Counted from the first letter of the stretch, positions 22,388 to 34,108 are shown. The stretch: 64,000 nucleotides of DNA from Ctenosaura bakeri (GCA_948474755.1 CAOLHI010002520.1:186001-250000); one strand, 5' to 3'. The notes: generated by a model from the sequence alone, not told the origin. Numbers and translations: made by a program.

Positions 22388-23967
22388 AGCAGGTTTAAAA
22401 AGTCCCCTACACTAAGTAAAAGAGAGCAGTGGCCACACTGGATGAATTCAAGTCTCCAGGGCCAGATGAATTGCATCCTAGGATGTTAAAAGAACTGGCA
22501 GAGGTCATTTCGGAACCGCTGGCTATAATCTTGGAGGACAGGAGAAGTTCCAGCAGATTGAAGGAGGGCAAATGTTGTCCCCATCTTCAAGAAGGGAAAA
22601 AAGAGGACCCAAATAATTATTGCCCAGTCAGCCTGACATCAGTACCCAGAAAGATACTGGAGCAGATCATTAAGCAGTCAGTTTCTAATCACTTAGAAAG
22701 CAATGCAGTAATCACGAGAAGTCAACATGGATTTCTCAAAAATAAGTTGTGCCAGACTAATCTTATCTCTTTTTATGATAGAGTTACTAGCTTGATAGAT
22801 GAAGGGAATGCTGTGGATGTAGCATATCTCAATTTCAGTAAGGCCTTTGACAAAGTTCCCCATGACATTCTTGCAAAGAAGCTGATAAAATGTGGGCTGG
22901 ACAGGGCTACTGTCAGGTGGATTTGTAACTGGTTGACTGACCGTTCCCAAAGGGTGCTCACCAATGGCTGCTTTTCATCCTGGAGAGAAGTGACTAGTGG
23001 GGTGCCACAGGGTTTTGTCCTGGGCCCAGTGCTATTCAATATCTTCCTCAACGACTTGGATGAAGGAATAGAGGGCATACTGATCAAATTTGCAGATAAC
23101 ACCAAATTGGGAGGGGTTGCTAATATGCCAGAGGACAGGATCAAAATTCAAAATGACCTGGACAGATTGGAGAGCTGGGCCAAGGCTAACAAAATGAAAT
23201 TCAACAGAGAGAAATGTAAGGTCCTACACTTAGGTAGAAAAAATGGAATACAGAAATATAGGATGGGGACACGTGGCTGGATAGCAGTACGTGTGAAAGG
23301 GATCTAAGAGTCTTCACAGACCACAAGCTGAACATGAGTCAGCAGTGTGATGCGGCAGCCAAGAAAGCCAATGCAATTCTCGGCTGCATCAATAGGAGTA
23401 TGGTGTCTAGATCGAGAGAGGTACTGGTACCACTCTACTCTGCTTTGGTTAGACCTCATCTTGAATACGGTGTCCAGTTCTGGGCACCCCAATTCAAGAA
23501 GGACATGGTCAAGCTGGAGCAAGTCCAGAGGAGGGCGACCAAAATGGTGAGAGGCCTGGAAGCCATGCCCTATGAGGATAGACTTAGAGAGCTGGGTATG
23601 TTTAGTCTGCAGAAGAGAAGGTTGAGAGGGGACATGATAGCCATGTTTAAATATTTGAAGGGATGCCATGTAGAGGAAGGAGAGGGCTTGTTTTCTGCTG
23701 CTCCAGAGACCAGGACCATGGATTCAAGCTGCAGGAAAGGAGATTCCACCTGAACCTCAGGAAGAACTTCCTGATGGTCAGGGCTGTCCGGTAGTGGAAT
23801 CTGCTGCCTCGGAGTGTAGTGGAGTCTCCTTCTTTGGAGGTTTTTAAGCAGAGGCTTGATGGCCATCTGTCGGGAGTGCTTTGAGGGTGTTCCTGCATGG
23901 CAAGGGGTTGGACTGGATGGCCCGTGTGGTCTCTTCCAACTCTACATTTCTATGATTTTATGATTCA
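22388..23967 (+). pseudogene. CR1 LINE, 5'-truncated: RT, C-terminal domain and 3' end
   Basis: A single frame at 22429-23304 encodes much of the [44 protein letters not shown] and, at the active site, KFADNTKLGG. CR1 normally has FADD, so the second catalytic Asp is replaced by Asn. After a stop the C-terminal domain continues in another frame at 23334-23750, with [29 protein letters not shown] and [18 protein letters not shown]. The 3' UTR ends at about 23967 with GGTCTCTTCCAACTC and the ATTTCTATGATTTTATGATTC microsatellite typical of CR1. It is close to the minus-strand copy at 48212-49465. The element is dead. Confidence 0.95.
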
Positions 23968-25001
23968 TATACACATAGATTGTATCTGCTATACAAACAA
24001 ATTGTGGCTCTTATGTGGTTTTTTTTTAAATGTACAAATGTTTATCAAGATAAACTGAATTTCCTGCTTCAGAGCATTGCTTCAGATGAATATGTTCGGT
24101 GAAAAGAAAAGAAAAAATCTTGTGTCAGTGCATGTCAGATAAGCCTAAATTTGGCCATCTTGGTACGGTAGTAAAGTAGGGTTGATAGTGTGTGCAGTTC
24201 AGTTCATGAATTACTTTTCCCCCATTCTGGCTGAAAAGACAGAAAGAGACAGTGGAAACCATTGTAGTGTTAGACATTTGTCAATAATGGGAAAGAGGAA
24301 CAATAGAAATCCAGCTGCTATCTCACACCATATGTAAAGTACACAATAGGTTACAGTGATTGTCTGTTTTGCTGTCCTGAATAATCCTGCATTAACTTCC
24401 TATGATCTAGCAATTTGAGTGGCTTACATGATGGTCCTTTTTCAGCATGTGTGCTTTTGTGAGATCAGCTTCACAGGCCTTTAGGCTGATAAAGCTTCAG
24501 TACCTTTGAAATATCCTGGCTTATGGGATAAACAAAACAGTCTGGATGCCAGTAATCAAGCTGAGAATTAGCTATTTTTAGCAGCATCTTTGTTATGTCT
24601 CACAGGTGCATTATAGCATATTCCGTGAAGTACATAGAATGATCTTGATGTGAAAGAGAATTGAAAAGGACACAGTGGGGATTATGAATCAAATTCCCTT
24701 GAGTGTTCCAAATGAGTGTTAGAAGAAGAATGGCTGGTGGGAATGAAGAGAAAGAAGAAAGAGGAGTCTTGTGGTATCTTTAAAACGGATAGATTTGTTT
24801 TAGCATGAGTTTTCTTGATATTCCAATTAGATTGTAAATCCTCAGATGCCTTGATAATTAGATAATAAAATTAAACACTTAGGTTTTGTACTAATACTGC
24901 GTCAGTCTGCTTCCCAAAGACAGCATTTTTAAGGCCATGCCAAAGCTTAATTTATGTGGCTTTAGCATATCACTGCCAACTTGACTAGGAGTGCTGTCTT
25001 A
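23968..25001. other. Spacer with one unnamed repeat
   Basis: No gene. At 24763-24850 there is a minus-oriented copy of the repeat seen at 8420-9060 (GAGTTTTCTTGATATTCC, CCTCAGATGCC). Otherwise featureless. Confidence 0.45.
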
Positions 25002-25642
25002 AGAAAGGTTGCACCGTAGAGAAATCTGATGATGTACTGAGAGAATGGGACCCAGTAATAAAGTTCCTAAGTACTGGATGAGGTATCACAAGTATAGAAC
25101 ATATATAATATTCAACATTAGTTAATAATATAAAGTGTATTTCAAAGAAGTACATACAATTCGATTTATTTGGGAAAATGAATTATATAATAGAGGTACA
25201 AGTAGAAGAAGAATTACAGATATAATGGTAAGAAGAGGAACAATATTAGTAGATACAGAGAAGATCAAAGAAAGATACAATGTGGGGAGTATAAATAACA
25301 AGACATAAAATTTAATTTATTGGATAACAAGGATAGGAGTTCAAATTTGCAGAAGTTATCTCCTTTTCTCCCCCCCCTTGTTTTGTTTTATATTTTAGTA
25401 TTATGGAAATTAATGTTAATAACTTTTCTTCTTTTAATTCTTAAATATGGGTATAATTCAGTTAACATTGATTTACATTATGAATATGAATCTCTAACAG
25501 TCATATATGGTAGTTGACAATAAATGTAAAAATGTAAATGTAAATGATGTTCAATGATTATGTGCTTTATGTGAATAACAGTAGTTTATTATTTGTTTTT
25601 TCTTTAATAAAAATAATGATAAAAAAAGAGAAAGGTTGCACC
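25002..25642 (+). mobile_element. Short L1 3'-end insertion with exact 14-bp target duplication
   Basis: The 14-mer AGAAAGGTTGCACC occurs at 25002-25015 and again at 25629-25642. Between them, 25016-25628 is a 5'-truncated element. Its first codons (DDVLREWDPVIKFL) resemble the extreme C-terminus of L1 ORF2 (compare EEWDLILPIL at 39 kb), followed by an AT-rich 3' UTR and an A-rich tail containing AATAAAAATAATGAT. Target duplication, truncation and tail together indicate insertion by target-primed reverse transcription. Confidence 0.85.
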
Positions 25643-25920
25643 TGACACTTCATATTTCCAATATGGGGAAGGTTTGCAGTATGCTACTAGGAGACGAGAG
25701 GGATTGTTCGAAAGGTCTTCATATCTATTTGTATACTTGTGCAATGTACTGTGCTCAGATGCCCAGTTGTTTCGAATGATATGCTCTGTCATCTTGGTGT
25801 TAACAAAGCCAATAGTTGAGTAGTGTCTTTGAGTACCCCACTGAGTTTATTGGAAATGTTTATACAGCTACAATGGGTTAAGGGCAGGAAGTAGTATCTT
25901 AGTTTCTAAGGACTATCACA
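25643..25920. other. Short spacer
   Basis: No feature recognised. Confidence 0.4.
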
Positions 25921-25921
25921 A

Positions 25922-26160
25922 TGAGAGCCAGTGTAGTAAAGTGGTTTCAATGTTAGAAAAGGACACTGGAAGATCAGTATTCCAATCCTCACCCATGGAA
26001 ACACACTGGGTGATCTTGGGTAAATCACATTCTCTTGGCCTCAGAGGAAGTCAATGGCACCGCTCCCCCACGAACAAATCTCGCCAAGACAACTCCATGA
26101 TATGTTCAATTTAGGATCATCTTAAGTCAGAAATAACTTGAAGGCATACAAAATGGAATC
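25922..26160 (+). repeat. Sauria-type SINE, plus strand (copy 2)
   Basis: The head GAGAGCCAGTGTAGTAAAGT is tRNA-like (degraded A box). A B-box-like stretch follows at about 25975-25990, then a body with CTCAGAGGAAGTCAATGGCA and the tail AAGTCAGAAATAACTTGAAGG shared with BovB 3' ends. Confidence 0.85.
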
Positions 26161-26216
26161 AGAGAATAATGAGAGCTAGAATGAAACCCTGGAAACTTGA
26201 ACTCATTTAGAGTAGA

Positions 26217-26412
26217 GAGTCAGCGTGGTATAGCAGTTTGAATGTATGACTGTGACCTTGGAAGCCAGAGTTCAATTCCCCATTTGGCCATGGAATCCCA
26301 CTGTGTGAGCATGGGTGCATCATACATTCTTTCAGCCCTAGAAAATCCTATGATAGGTTTACTTTAGGGTCACTGTAAGTCAGAAATGACTTGAAGACAC
26401 ACAACAACAGCA
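26217..26412 (+). repeat. Sauria-type SINE, plus strand (copy 3)
   Basis: A tRNA-like head carries TGGTATAGCAGTTT (A box) and GAGTTCAATTCC (B box). The body and tail include GTAAGTCAGAAATGACTTG, ending in an ACA repeat (ACACACAACAACA). This ACA-ended, BovB-tailed layout is characteristic of squamate Sauria SINEs. A second copy lies just upstream in the same orientation. Confidence 0.9.
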
Positions 26413-26905
26413 ATAGCTAGGTTATTCCTTTACTTTTCTGTTCACCTATTGTGGACTGCATCCCTTCATTATACAGTTTGTTATATTTTCACAAGGTAGA
26501 ACGTTGTTTTCCTTTTAGGAGAAGTGTAGGAGTTGAACAGTTCTTCCTTCTCTTTGTTCCCAGTCAGCATTTCACCATGCAATGGCCTTAGTGTTTTCTT
26601 ATTCTTCCTCTTGCTAAAAAAATAGGCCCCTTCTTTTTGTTTGTAAGTTCTGTTGCAAACTTTAGCTGAATTTGAGTTTTAATCTTTTTGACTTGGTCTC
26701 CAAAAGTGCTAGTTATTCATTTATATTTCCCTTTGCTGATTACCTTAATCTTCCATTCCATGCACATGGCCTTATTAGATCTCAACTTCTCTTAAAGTTC
26801 TTTATATTCACTAGACATTTTGCACTTTTCTTGCTCATTGGAATTGTTTGTAATTGTTTATAACTGTGCCTTCAGCAGTTTTATAATGCTAAAGTGGTTT
26901 GTACA
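26413..26905. other. Spacer between SINE and MITE
   Basis: AT-rich, no recognised gene or repeat. Confidence 0.4.
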
Positions 26906-26907
26906 TA

Positions 26908-27904
26908 CAGTCCTCCCTCCACATTCACAGATTTGACCTTTGCAAATTTTATTCTCCTCCTCTCATTCCCTTGCATTTTATTGGGCACAGAGAAGGAAGG
27001 CAAGCATGCCCAGAGAAAAGGCAAGGGAAGAGGAGGAACACGTACATGCTTTTCTTCTCCCCTCCGGAGTTTCCCCTCCCATTCCCTGGCCTCCAGCTCC
27101 AGTGCTGAGAACTTGTGCTGAGGCAAAGAGCAAGGGAATGGAGGGAGAGTACACACATGCCTTCCTTCTTTCCTCTGGAGCTTCCCCATCCAATTCCCTT
27201 GCCTCTGGCCCCTACACTGAGAACATGCACCAAGGCAAAGGGCAAGGGAATGGGAGGAGGCACACACGTGCTTTCCTTCTTCCCTGTAGAGCTCCCCTTC
27301 TCTTCTCTTGCCTCTGGCCCCAATGCTGAGAACTCATGCTGAGGCAAAAGGCAAGAGAATTGGGGGAGAGGCACAAATGCACCTTTCTTCTTACCTGTAG
27401 AGTTCCCCTTCCTATTCCCTTGCCTCTGACCCCAGTTCTCAGAACTCATGCCGAGGCAAAAGGCAAGGGAATGGAGCGGGGAAGGTGCCTATGCACTTTC
27501 TTCCCTCTACAGCTTCCCCTGTTCATTCCCTTGCCTCTGGCCCCAGTGCTGAAAAGTTCTGCAGAGGCAAAAGGCATGGGAATGGAGGGGGGAAGGTGCC
27601 TGTGAGACTTTCTTCCATCCAGAGCTCACCCCTCCCATTTTCTTGCCTCTAGCCCTAGTGCTGAGAAGCAAGGCTTGTGTGTGAGGGCCAGACAGACAGA
27701 CAGCTAGACACTTTGACCACTGACCAATAAAATAATGAGTACAGCCATAAAAGCAAGTAACAAAGTTAACTTCTGATATCTCCCATCCATCTGCATGTGG
27801 GCAAAAGGCAAAGGAATAGGAGGGGGATTGGGAGGTTATTTTTGGTTTTCCACTTTTGTGAGGGGTCAGTGTTCTGAACTCTCACAAAAGTGGAGGATCC
27901 ACTG
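26908..27904 (+). mobile_element. Tigger/pogo-like MITE with internal minisatellite (copy B)
   Basis: The ends are CAGTCCTCCCTCCACATTC and AAAAGTGGAGGATCCACTG, each flanked by TA (26906-26907, 27905-27906). The interior carries about six units of 105-117 bp, each with a GCTGAGAACTCATGCTGAGG-like segment (near 27105, 27217, 27323, 27437, 27549, 27659) followed by CAAGGGAATGGGAGG and its complement. It is longer than copy A (997 versus 460 bp) mainly through extra repeat units, and faces the other way. The open frames on both strands are by-products of this repeat; there is no transposase. Confidence 0.85.
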
Positions 27905-27906
27905 TA

Positions 27907-28560
27907 CATTTGAACTGATGGCCACATGTGACCTGCGTCTGTTATCCTGGAAGACAGTCTTCCTAGTGGTAATTACATCAGTGAGGAGAGCGAGTAAAAT
28001 CTGCATTCTCAAGGTGGATCCCCCTTTCCTTAGGTTCCATAAGGAAAAGGTGGCCCTCAGACCTGATACTACTTTTCTACAGAAGGTGGATTCCTCCTTC
28101 CACCTTGACCAGGACGTTATCCTTCCAACTTTTCCCCCCAATCCTTCCTCTTACTTGGAATGTCAACTCCACAACCTGGATGCTCATCAGGTCCTGGCAT
28201 TCTATGTGCAGCACACCTCTTTTTTCAGAGATGGTAACAAGATTTTTGTGTGCTACTTTTCTGCCAAAAAGGGACAGGCTGTGTCACCTCAAAGACTGTC
28301 GAATTGGGTTGCATTGACCATCCATCTAGCTTATGAACTTTCTCAGAAACAACCACCACACCAGCTGAGGGTTCACTCTACTAGAGCAGTTGCAGCATCC
28401 AAGCCTTCCTACAGGGTGTCCCCCTTGATGATATCTGCAGAGCTGCCACTTGGTCACAAACCACTACATCAGTTTCCCACTACAGATTGGACAATAGAGC
28501 ATGGACAGTAGAGCACAGTCTGATGCCAAATTTGGAAGAGAAGTATTGAGATCTCCTGTG
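27907..28560 (+). pseudogene. DIRS-type retrotransposon tyrosine recombinase, 5'-truncated (DIRS copy 1)
   Basis: The usable frame begins right after the MITE and runs to a stop at 28509-28511. It includes KTVFLVVITSVRRASKI, VALRPDTTFLQKVDSSF, LPTFPPNPSSYLE, and QLRVHSTRAVAASKPSY with the H-x-x-R box (HSTR) of tyrosine recombinases. DIRS elements integrate with such a recombinase instead of an integrase. The domain's N-terminus and all of gag, RT and RNase H are absent. Downstream are the inverted repeats at 28694-29003. Confidence 0.85.
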
Positions 28561-28693
28561 TCTTAAATGGTATGCTCTTGAAATTATATTTACTGTTTCT
28601 GTAGTATGTGTTTCTTTGGCATGACATTCCCACTTCCTATCTTAGCAGCTTGCTAGTCTCCCATTTGTGTGAGTTACAGAGACCACGAAGAAG

Positions 28694-29003
28694 AACAGGC
28701 TGCTTACCTGTAACTGTGGTTCTTTGAGTGGTCATCTGTGAACTCACACAACCCCACCCATCCTCCCTTCTTTGTGTCCTGCTTCATCTGTTTTCTTCTG
28801 GCTGCTGCCTTAGGCAGCCAACAGTTTAGGTGGGAAGGGGTTTATATGCCCTCAGAGAATGAAGGTGGGGTTTCCTGTCAAATTGCCTATCTCTAGGCTC
28901 TGAAAGGTTCTGAACATTGCACTGCGCAGGTGTGAGTAACCCCATTTATGTGAGTTCACAGATGACCATTCAAAGAACTACAGTCATAGGTAAGCAACCT
29001 GTT
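28694..29003. repeat. Inverted-repeat end of DIRS copy 1
   Basis: The left arm starts GAACAGGCTGCTTACCTG and continues to GGTCATCTGTGAACTCACA, at about 28694-28757. The right arm at about 28949-29003 is its complement (GTGAGTTCACAGATGACC ... GTAAGCAACCTGTTC). The arms are about 55-60 bases with a few mismatches, separated by about 190 bases. Such inverted repeats downstream of the recombinase are a feature of DIRS elements and are used to form the circular integration intermediate. Confidence 0.8.
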
Positions 29004-31215
29004 CATTTCCAAGCCAAATTCTTTTGTACTAACACTAATTTAGCTGATGATTATTGTATGTTAGGAGATTGAATTAGTTTACCATTGTGCTCCCTTCCAT
29101 CTCTGATTGTTTGATTCACCTGTTGCATTAGTACAAGAATTAGACCTTATTTGTTGCACTTGAGAGTCATCAGTTAGCATGCATTAATGCTGTAATGCTG
29201 CCTTGGGTCCCATACTGAGGGAAAGGCAGAATATAAATTAAATAACTAAATAAATTAATTAATAAAGTTTGATATTTATTTGCCTGCTAAAATTGTTGAA
29301 TTTTAAATCATGTACTTAACATTTTTACAGTGTAGATGTTCTGCAGAAAGTTGGAATGGAATCCAAATACTGTCTCATGAGTTTTTATACATGAGGTATA
29401 AGTGATATTTACTAGTGAAGATGGCTTTTAAAATAGATAAATTTCTGGATCCTCTGAGTATAAAGTCCATGAATATCAGCGGCTAAAGAGTATCAGTAAG
29501 AAGAAGCTGTTGCTTTCATGTCCAGTTAATTGGCTTCCAGGAGCATCTAGCTGGCTGTTGTAGAAAAAAAGAACATTTGTCTAAATGGACCATAGGTCTA
29601 ATCTACCAGGGATCTCATTGTAGATGTAAAATGGATATATGCTTGCCTAAGGCATAAGAAGCATATGTTGGAATTACCAGTGACTTGAACTTTGCATAAC
29701 TAAATAATACTTTTATATGTGCTATATTCTATAGACTTCTACTGCTTTTCTAATTTCTGGCCTCTGATTTTAACTGCTCTATTAATTGTTTTTTACTGTA
29801 GGGGTCATAATTACAATGGAGAACACATGTTGTTTTTATATTTTTCTGTTTTACATGTTACATACATGTTAAGACTATTACTAATTAGTTCCCTATTATT
29901 CCCACTGCACTCTTGAAAAAAATGTTATCCATGTTTTACTTTAGTGTAGGGGTGCAGAATACACTTTTTTTTGTTGAGGGCTGTATTCCTTCAGGGATTA
30001 TCTGCTGAGGGTAGGGCTGCCTTATTCATTAGACACTTTAGGCACAGTGCCTAAGGCCTACAGAAACTTTAGGGCCTATGAAAATATCCCTAGTTTTTCA
30101 TTGAGGCGAGATGGGGAGTCGAATACAAGAGTGCTTAGAGCCTAAGAAAACCTTAATGTGGCCCTGGCTCAGGGCTAAAAATACTGTTGAGTAGGACCAA
30201 AGTTAGTGGGTCCATCATGTCACTGTCCCTTTCTCCTTCGTCTCTGTGTTCCTCTCCCTCCAGTGGACTGTCAGGTGAGGTATAGATCACCTTTATCAGA
30301 GATATGAACTGACTGCTTGCAGAAGGCTTTTTAAATTAGGCCAAGAGCTGTAACTTGCTCACTCTTGTTAAACTGTTAAACTGGTTCAGTTTGGGTCATC
30401 AAGGCAATTGTTCTAACTGCTCTGGTGCCTGTAACTCAGGCTGATGATATTTGGGAATTATGAAAATGTCTCAGCTCTGCATTTGGCTCTCAATCTGTAT
30501 GGCTGTCCCAACACCAGCTCGACTACTGAATTAATTTTCTTCATTTGGCCTGTTCTTGTTTTTTTATTATTGTCCTCTGCGTGTCTTCTTTTGTGGTGGA
30601 GACACAAGTACAGACAGTGACAGAAGGAAGAACACTTGAAAGACTGGGCAGCAGTTGGCATGTTAGTCTGTGACAGAAGAAAAAAAAAGCAAGAGTATTC
30701 AAATGTCAGGCAGACTATATGTGACAAGGATATGAAGATAAGAGGAGAGGAGACAGACTGGCTGAGACTGCAGCTGAGCGAGAATTACCAAGAAGGTTGC
30801 ATTGGCTTCAGAAATACCTGGTGATCTTACAGATCAAAGCAGTACTGACAGTTCATGTAATATTTTCGGGTGTGAATGACAAAGACAAAGATCAAGAATA
30901 GTGGCCCAATTTATAACTCCCTAGGGGACCAGGGAGGCACGCTGGTTTGAGCAATACTTTGAACCACTGTGATATTTCACAGCATGCTGAGAGTAAACTA
31001 GGGGAGAAATTCGTTTGCTTTTCAGAAGATGCTACATTGCCCATTTTCCTCCTTCCATTAGAAAGTCGTATGTGAGTAGGGTGAAGAAAAGAAGATGTGT
31101 GCCACCTCTGTATGAACATTTAAAAGACCATGATGTTTCGCTTGTACCATGGATATATCTTCTTTCCCCCTCCACAATTTGGAACAAATTAGAACATGGT
31201 TTTACTCCAGGGTTA
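29004..31215. other. Intergenic or intronic stretch
   Basis: At 29150-29275 a tail ending AAGGCAGAATATAAATTAAA is the plus-oriented 3' end of the unnamed family also found at 34640, 52455 and 56225. The segment 30000-30170 (GGGCTGCCTTATTCATTAGA) looks like a repeat but is unassigned. No gene is convincing. Confidence 0.4.
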
Positions 31216-31216
31216 G

Positions 31217-31318
31217 AATCATAGATTAATAGAGTTGGAAGAGACCACAGGGGCCATCCAGTCCAACCCCCTACTATGCAGGAACACACATCAAAGCACT
31301 CCCAACAGATTGCCACCT
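31217..31318 (-). repeat. CR1 3'-end fragment, minus strand
   Basis: AGAATCATAGATTAATAGAG, then GTTGGAAGAGACCACAGGGG and CCATCCAGTCCAACCCCCT, match the complement of the CR1 3' UTR seen at 23880-23967 and 48212-48330. About 100 bp, with no coding part. Confidence 0.9.
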
Positions 31319-31489
31319 CACATATGTGTAGGTGCCCTTTAGAAACCAGTTACTATAATTTAACCAGAAAAACCTCTTGATCAAGTAACCTATGAGTCTG
31401 CTGCTCAATCTGCTGTCCATGTGTTAATTGTAAATGGGCAACTTCAAAGCCCCCCTTTTAGGGTTCTTTATCTCCTTTATGCTCATCAA

Positions 31490-34108
31490 AGCACTGCTTT
31501 TCTATGGTGGTGGGATTGCATGCTCCTGTGAGGCAGGAGGCTATAGCATTGGCAGCAGCAATGCTAGTAGGGTCAACCTAGGTTCAACCCAGTAGGGTCT
31601 CCCGTGTCAGGCTTTTGCGCAGGAGACAATCTCTGCTATGATGAGACAATCCAAAATGAAACAAGAGATAGTGCCGGAAGATGAGATTACCAGGTCAGAA
31701 GACACTCATTAAGCTACTGAGGTATATAAGAGGGAAGCTATGAGTAGTGCTATGGCTAGTGATGCAACTGGACTCAAGCAAAAAGAACATTTAGTTGTTG
31801 ATTATAGAAAAGATTATAGAAAAACTTGGCCTAGGATCAAGAAATGAAGCAGGGAAGTGGCTGACTGAATTTTGCAAGGCCAGCAGTTTGTTCATCACAA
31901 ACACAATCTTCAAGCAACCAAAGATGCAACTGTGTACAGAGATATTATCTGATCAACAAGAGGGAATTCAAGTATATTACATAATTGGAAATAGGAGATG
32001 GAGAAGCTCCATTCTTTCTGCAAACACAAGACTAGGAATAGATTCTGGCACAGATCATGAACTGCTAATATAAAAATATCATAGTAAAGCTAAAGTACAC
32101 TAAGCCGACCGTTGTGTGAAAATACAACCTGAAGAATCCTTGTAGAATTTAAAGATAATGTAAAAATCTAGATGTGAATTATTAAGCCTAATTGACTGGA
32201 ACCTAGAAGAACTCAGGACTGAAGCTAGGGACATTGTCAGGGAGGAATGCAAAAAGACACAATCTGCAGCCAAAAAGAAAGAGAAGCCTCAAGGGATGAT
32301 GGATGAAAATCTTCAAGCAGTTAAGGACAGATGAGAATCAAAAGTAAACAGTGACAGAAATAGGACAAGAACTATGAATGCAATTGTTCAGTGACAAAGA
32401 GAAAGAAAGAGACAAGGAGAACTATTACATTTTTACTAAGTAGTATAAATTCTCCCACAAAGAGAGCTACTACTCTTCAGTGACAAAGAGATAGGGACAA
32501 AGATAACTACTACAATAATCAATGCAGAGAAATAGTAGACAACAACAAAAAAGGAAGAACAAGAGACCTTTTTCACAGGATCTGAGAAATCATTGCAAAA
32601 TTTAAGCCAACCTTGTATGCTCAAGTAGGAAAAACAAGTAGATGGAAACAATATGCTGAAGGAATATACAAAGAGATGAAAAGATGACATATTTATTCAA
32701 GGAAGAACTGTCTGAAGATGAACATACAATATTTGAAACTGAAATGGAAGCGACACTCAGGGCATTTGGGAGAAATAAATCAGCAGGAACAGATGGCATA
32801 CCAGTAGAGCTGCTACAGGCTACAGAGGCACAATCTTCTCTAGTTCTAACTAAAATCTGTTATCAGTATACATTCCAGTCCTGAATGCATTAATCTCCCA
32901 TGCAAGCAAAATGATGCTCAAAATTCTACAACAAAGACTTTTGCCATAAATGAACCAAGAAATGCCAGATGTCCAAGCTGGGTTCAGGAGAGGAAGAGGC
33001 ATAAGGGAGCATATTGCACAAATACATTGGATAATGGAGCACAGCAAAGAATTTCAAAAGAAAACCAGCCAGTGCTTTATACATTATGGAAAAGCCTTTG
33101 ATCATGTAGATTATTAAAAAAAACTTTGAATCACACTTCAATGGTTATGGTACAACATTTGATTGTCTTGAGGCATAACCTGTATTCAGGATTGGAGATT
33201 ACTGTCAGAGCAGAATACAGAGAAATGGAATGGTTTTCAATTGGCAAGATGGTCAGGAAAGTTTATCTTGTACATTGAACATATTATCCATAAAGGAGGA
33301 AAGAGACATGAAAATAGGAGGGCAGAAGATAAACAATTTAAGGTAGACATATGGACCATACTACTGTTAGTAAACAGCAGAGATTTGGAATGATTACCAA
33401 AGAAAGTCAAAGAAGATAGTACAAAGGCAGGTTTACAGATGAACATTAAGAAAGCAAAAATAATGACCACAGATAATTTACACAGATGATGGACATTGAA
33501 ATAGTTAATGATTTTCTATCTCTTGGCTTAGAATGGAGATTGTAGTCAAGAAATGAAGGCTGGGACTTGAAAGGGCAGCCATGAAGGAACTAGACAAGAT
33601 CCTGAAGTATATATTAGTATCACTGAATATTAAAGTTAGAATTGTACAAGCCATAGTATTTCCAGTTTCTATTTATGGTTGTGAAACCTGGACAGTTACG
33701 AAAATGGAAAGGAAGAAAATCAACTCCTTTGCTGGAGAAGAGTTCCGTGGATACCATGGACTGCTAAAAAGACAAATAAGCCTACATTCTTGCTAGAAAT
33801 CAAAATGACCAAACTGAAACTGCTGTCCTTTGGACATTTGGACTGGATGGCTCTTGTGATCTCTTCTAGCTCTATGATTCTATGACGTATCGTAAGAAGA
33901 CACAACTCGGTAGAAAAGAAAATAATGCTTGGTAAGATAGGAGGTTGTAGAAAAAGAGGAGAACCTCACTGCAGATGGATAGACTCAATCAAGGAAGCCA
34001 CAGCCCTAAGTCTGCAAGATCTGAGCAGGGCTGTTGATGATCGGGTCTCTTATTCATAGCATTGCCATAGGTCAGAAGTGGCTTGCAGTTAACAACAACA
34101 AATTTCCT
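31490..34108 (+). pseudogene. BovB/RTE LINE, heavily decayed
   Basis: A 5' leader (31490-31790) is shared with 41740-42170. An endonuclease piece at 31800-32070 reads LGLGSRNEAGKWLTEFCKAS and ends in DSGTDHELLI, as in BovB. The RT begins near 32684 with FGRNKSAGTDGIPVELLQA, continues with VQAGFRRGRGIREHIAQIH and a frameshifted YGKAFDHVDY, and no YADD survives. The C-terminal part (33590-33780) includes VQAIVFPVSIYGCETWTVTK. A late piece (33900-34060) reads KKIMLGKIGG, GEPHCRWIDSIKEAT and LQDLSRAVDD. The 3' end at about 34050-34108 has an ACAACAACA tail. Long stretches between these blocks have lost the frame. A CR1 tail is nested at 33838-33886. Confidence 0.85.
33838..33886 (+). repeat. Very short CR1 3' end nested in BovB
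   Basis: TTGGACTGGATGGCTCTTG through TCTAGCTCTATGATTCTATG is the last ~50 bases of a CR1. It sits inside the BovB C-terminal coding part: the BovB text reads FGH before it and resumes after it with VRR-like codons. It is a severely 5'-truncated insertion. Confidence 0.85.

Noticed and set aside
26217..26290. tRNA-like A and B boxes
   Set aside because: They are the head of a Sauria-type SINE with a BovB-like tail, not a tRNA gene; no acceptor stem pairs.
26881..27605. Several overlapping open frames on both strands
   Set aside because: Same minisatellite as above; peptide repeats simply mirror the DNA repeat.
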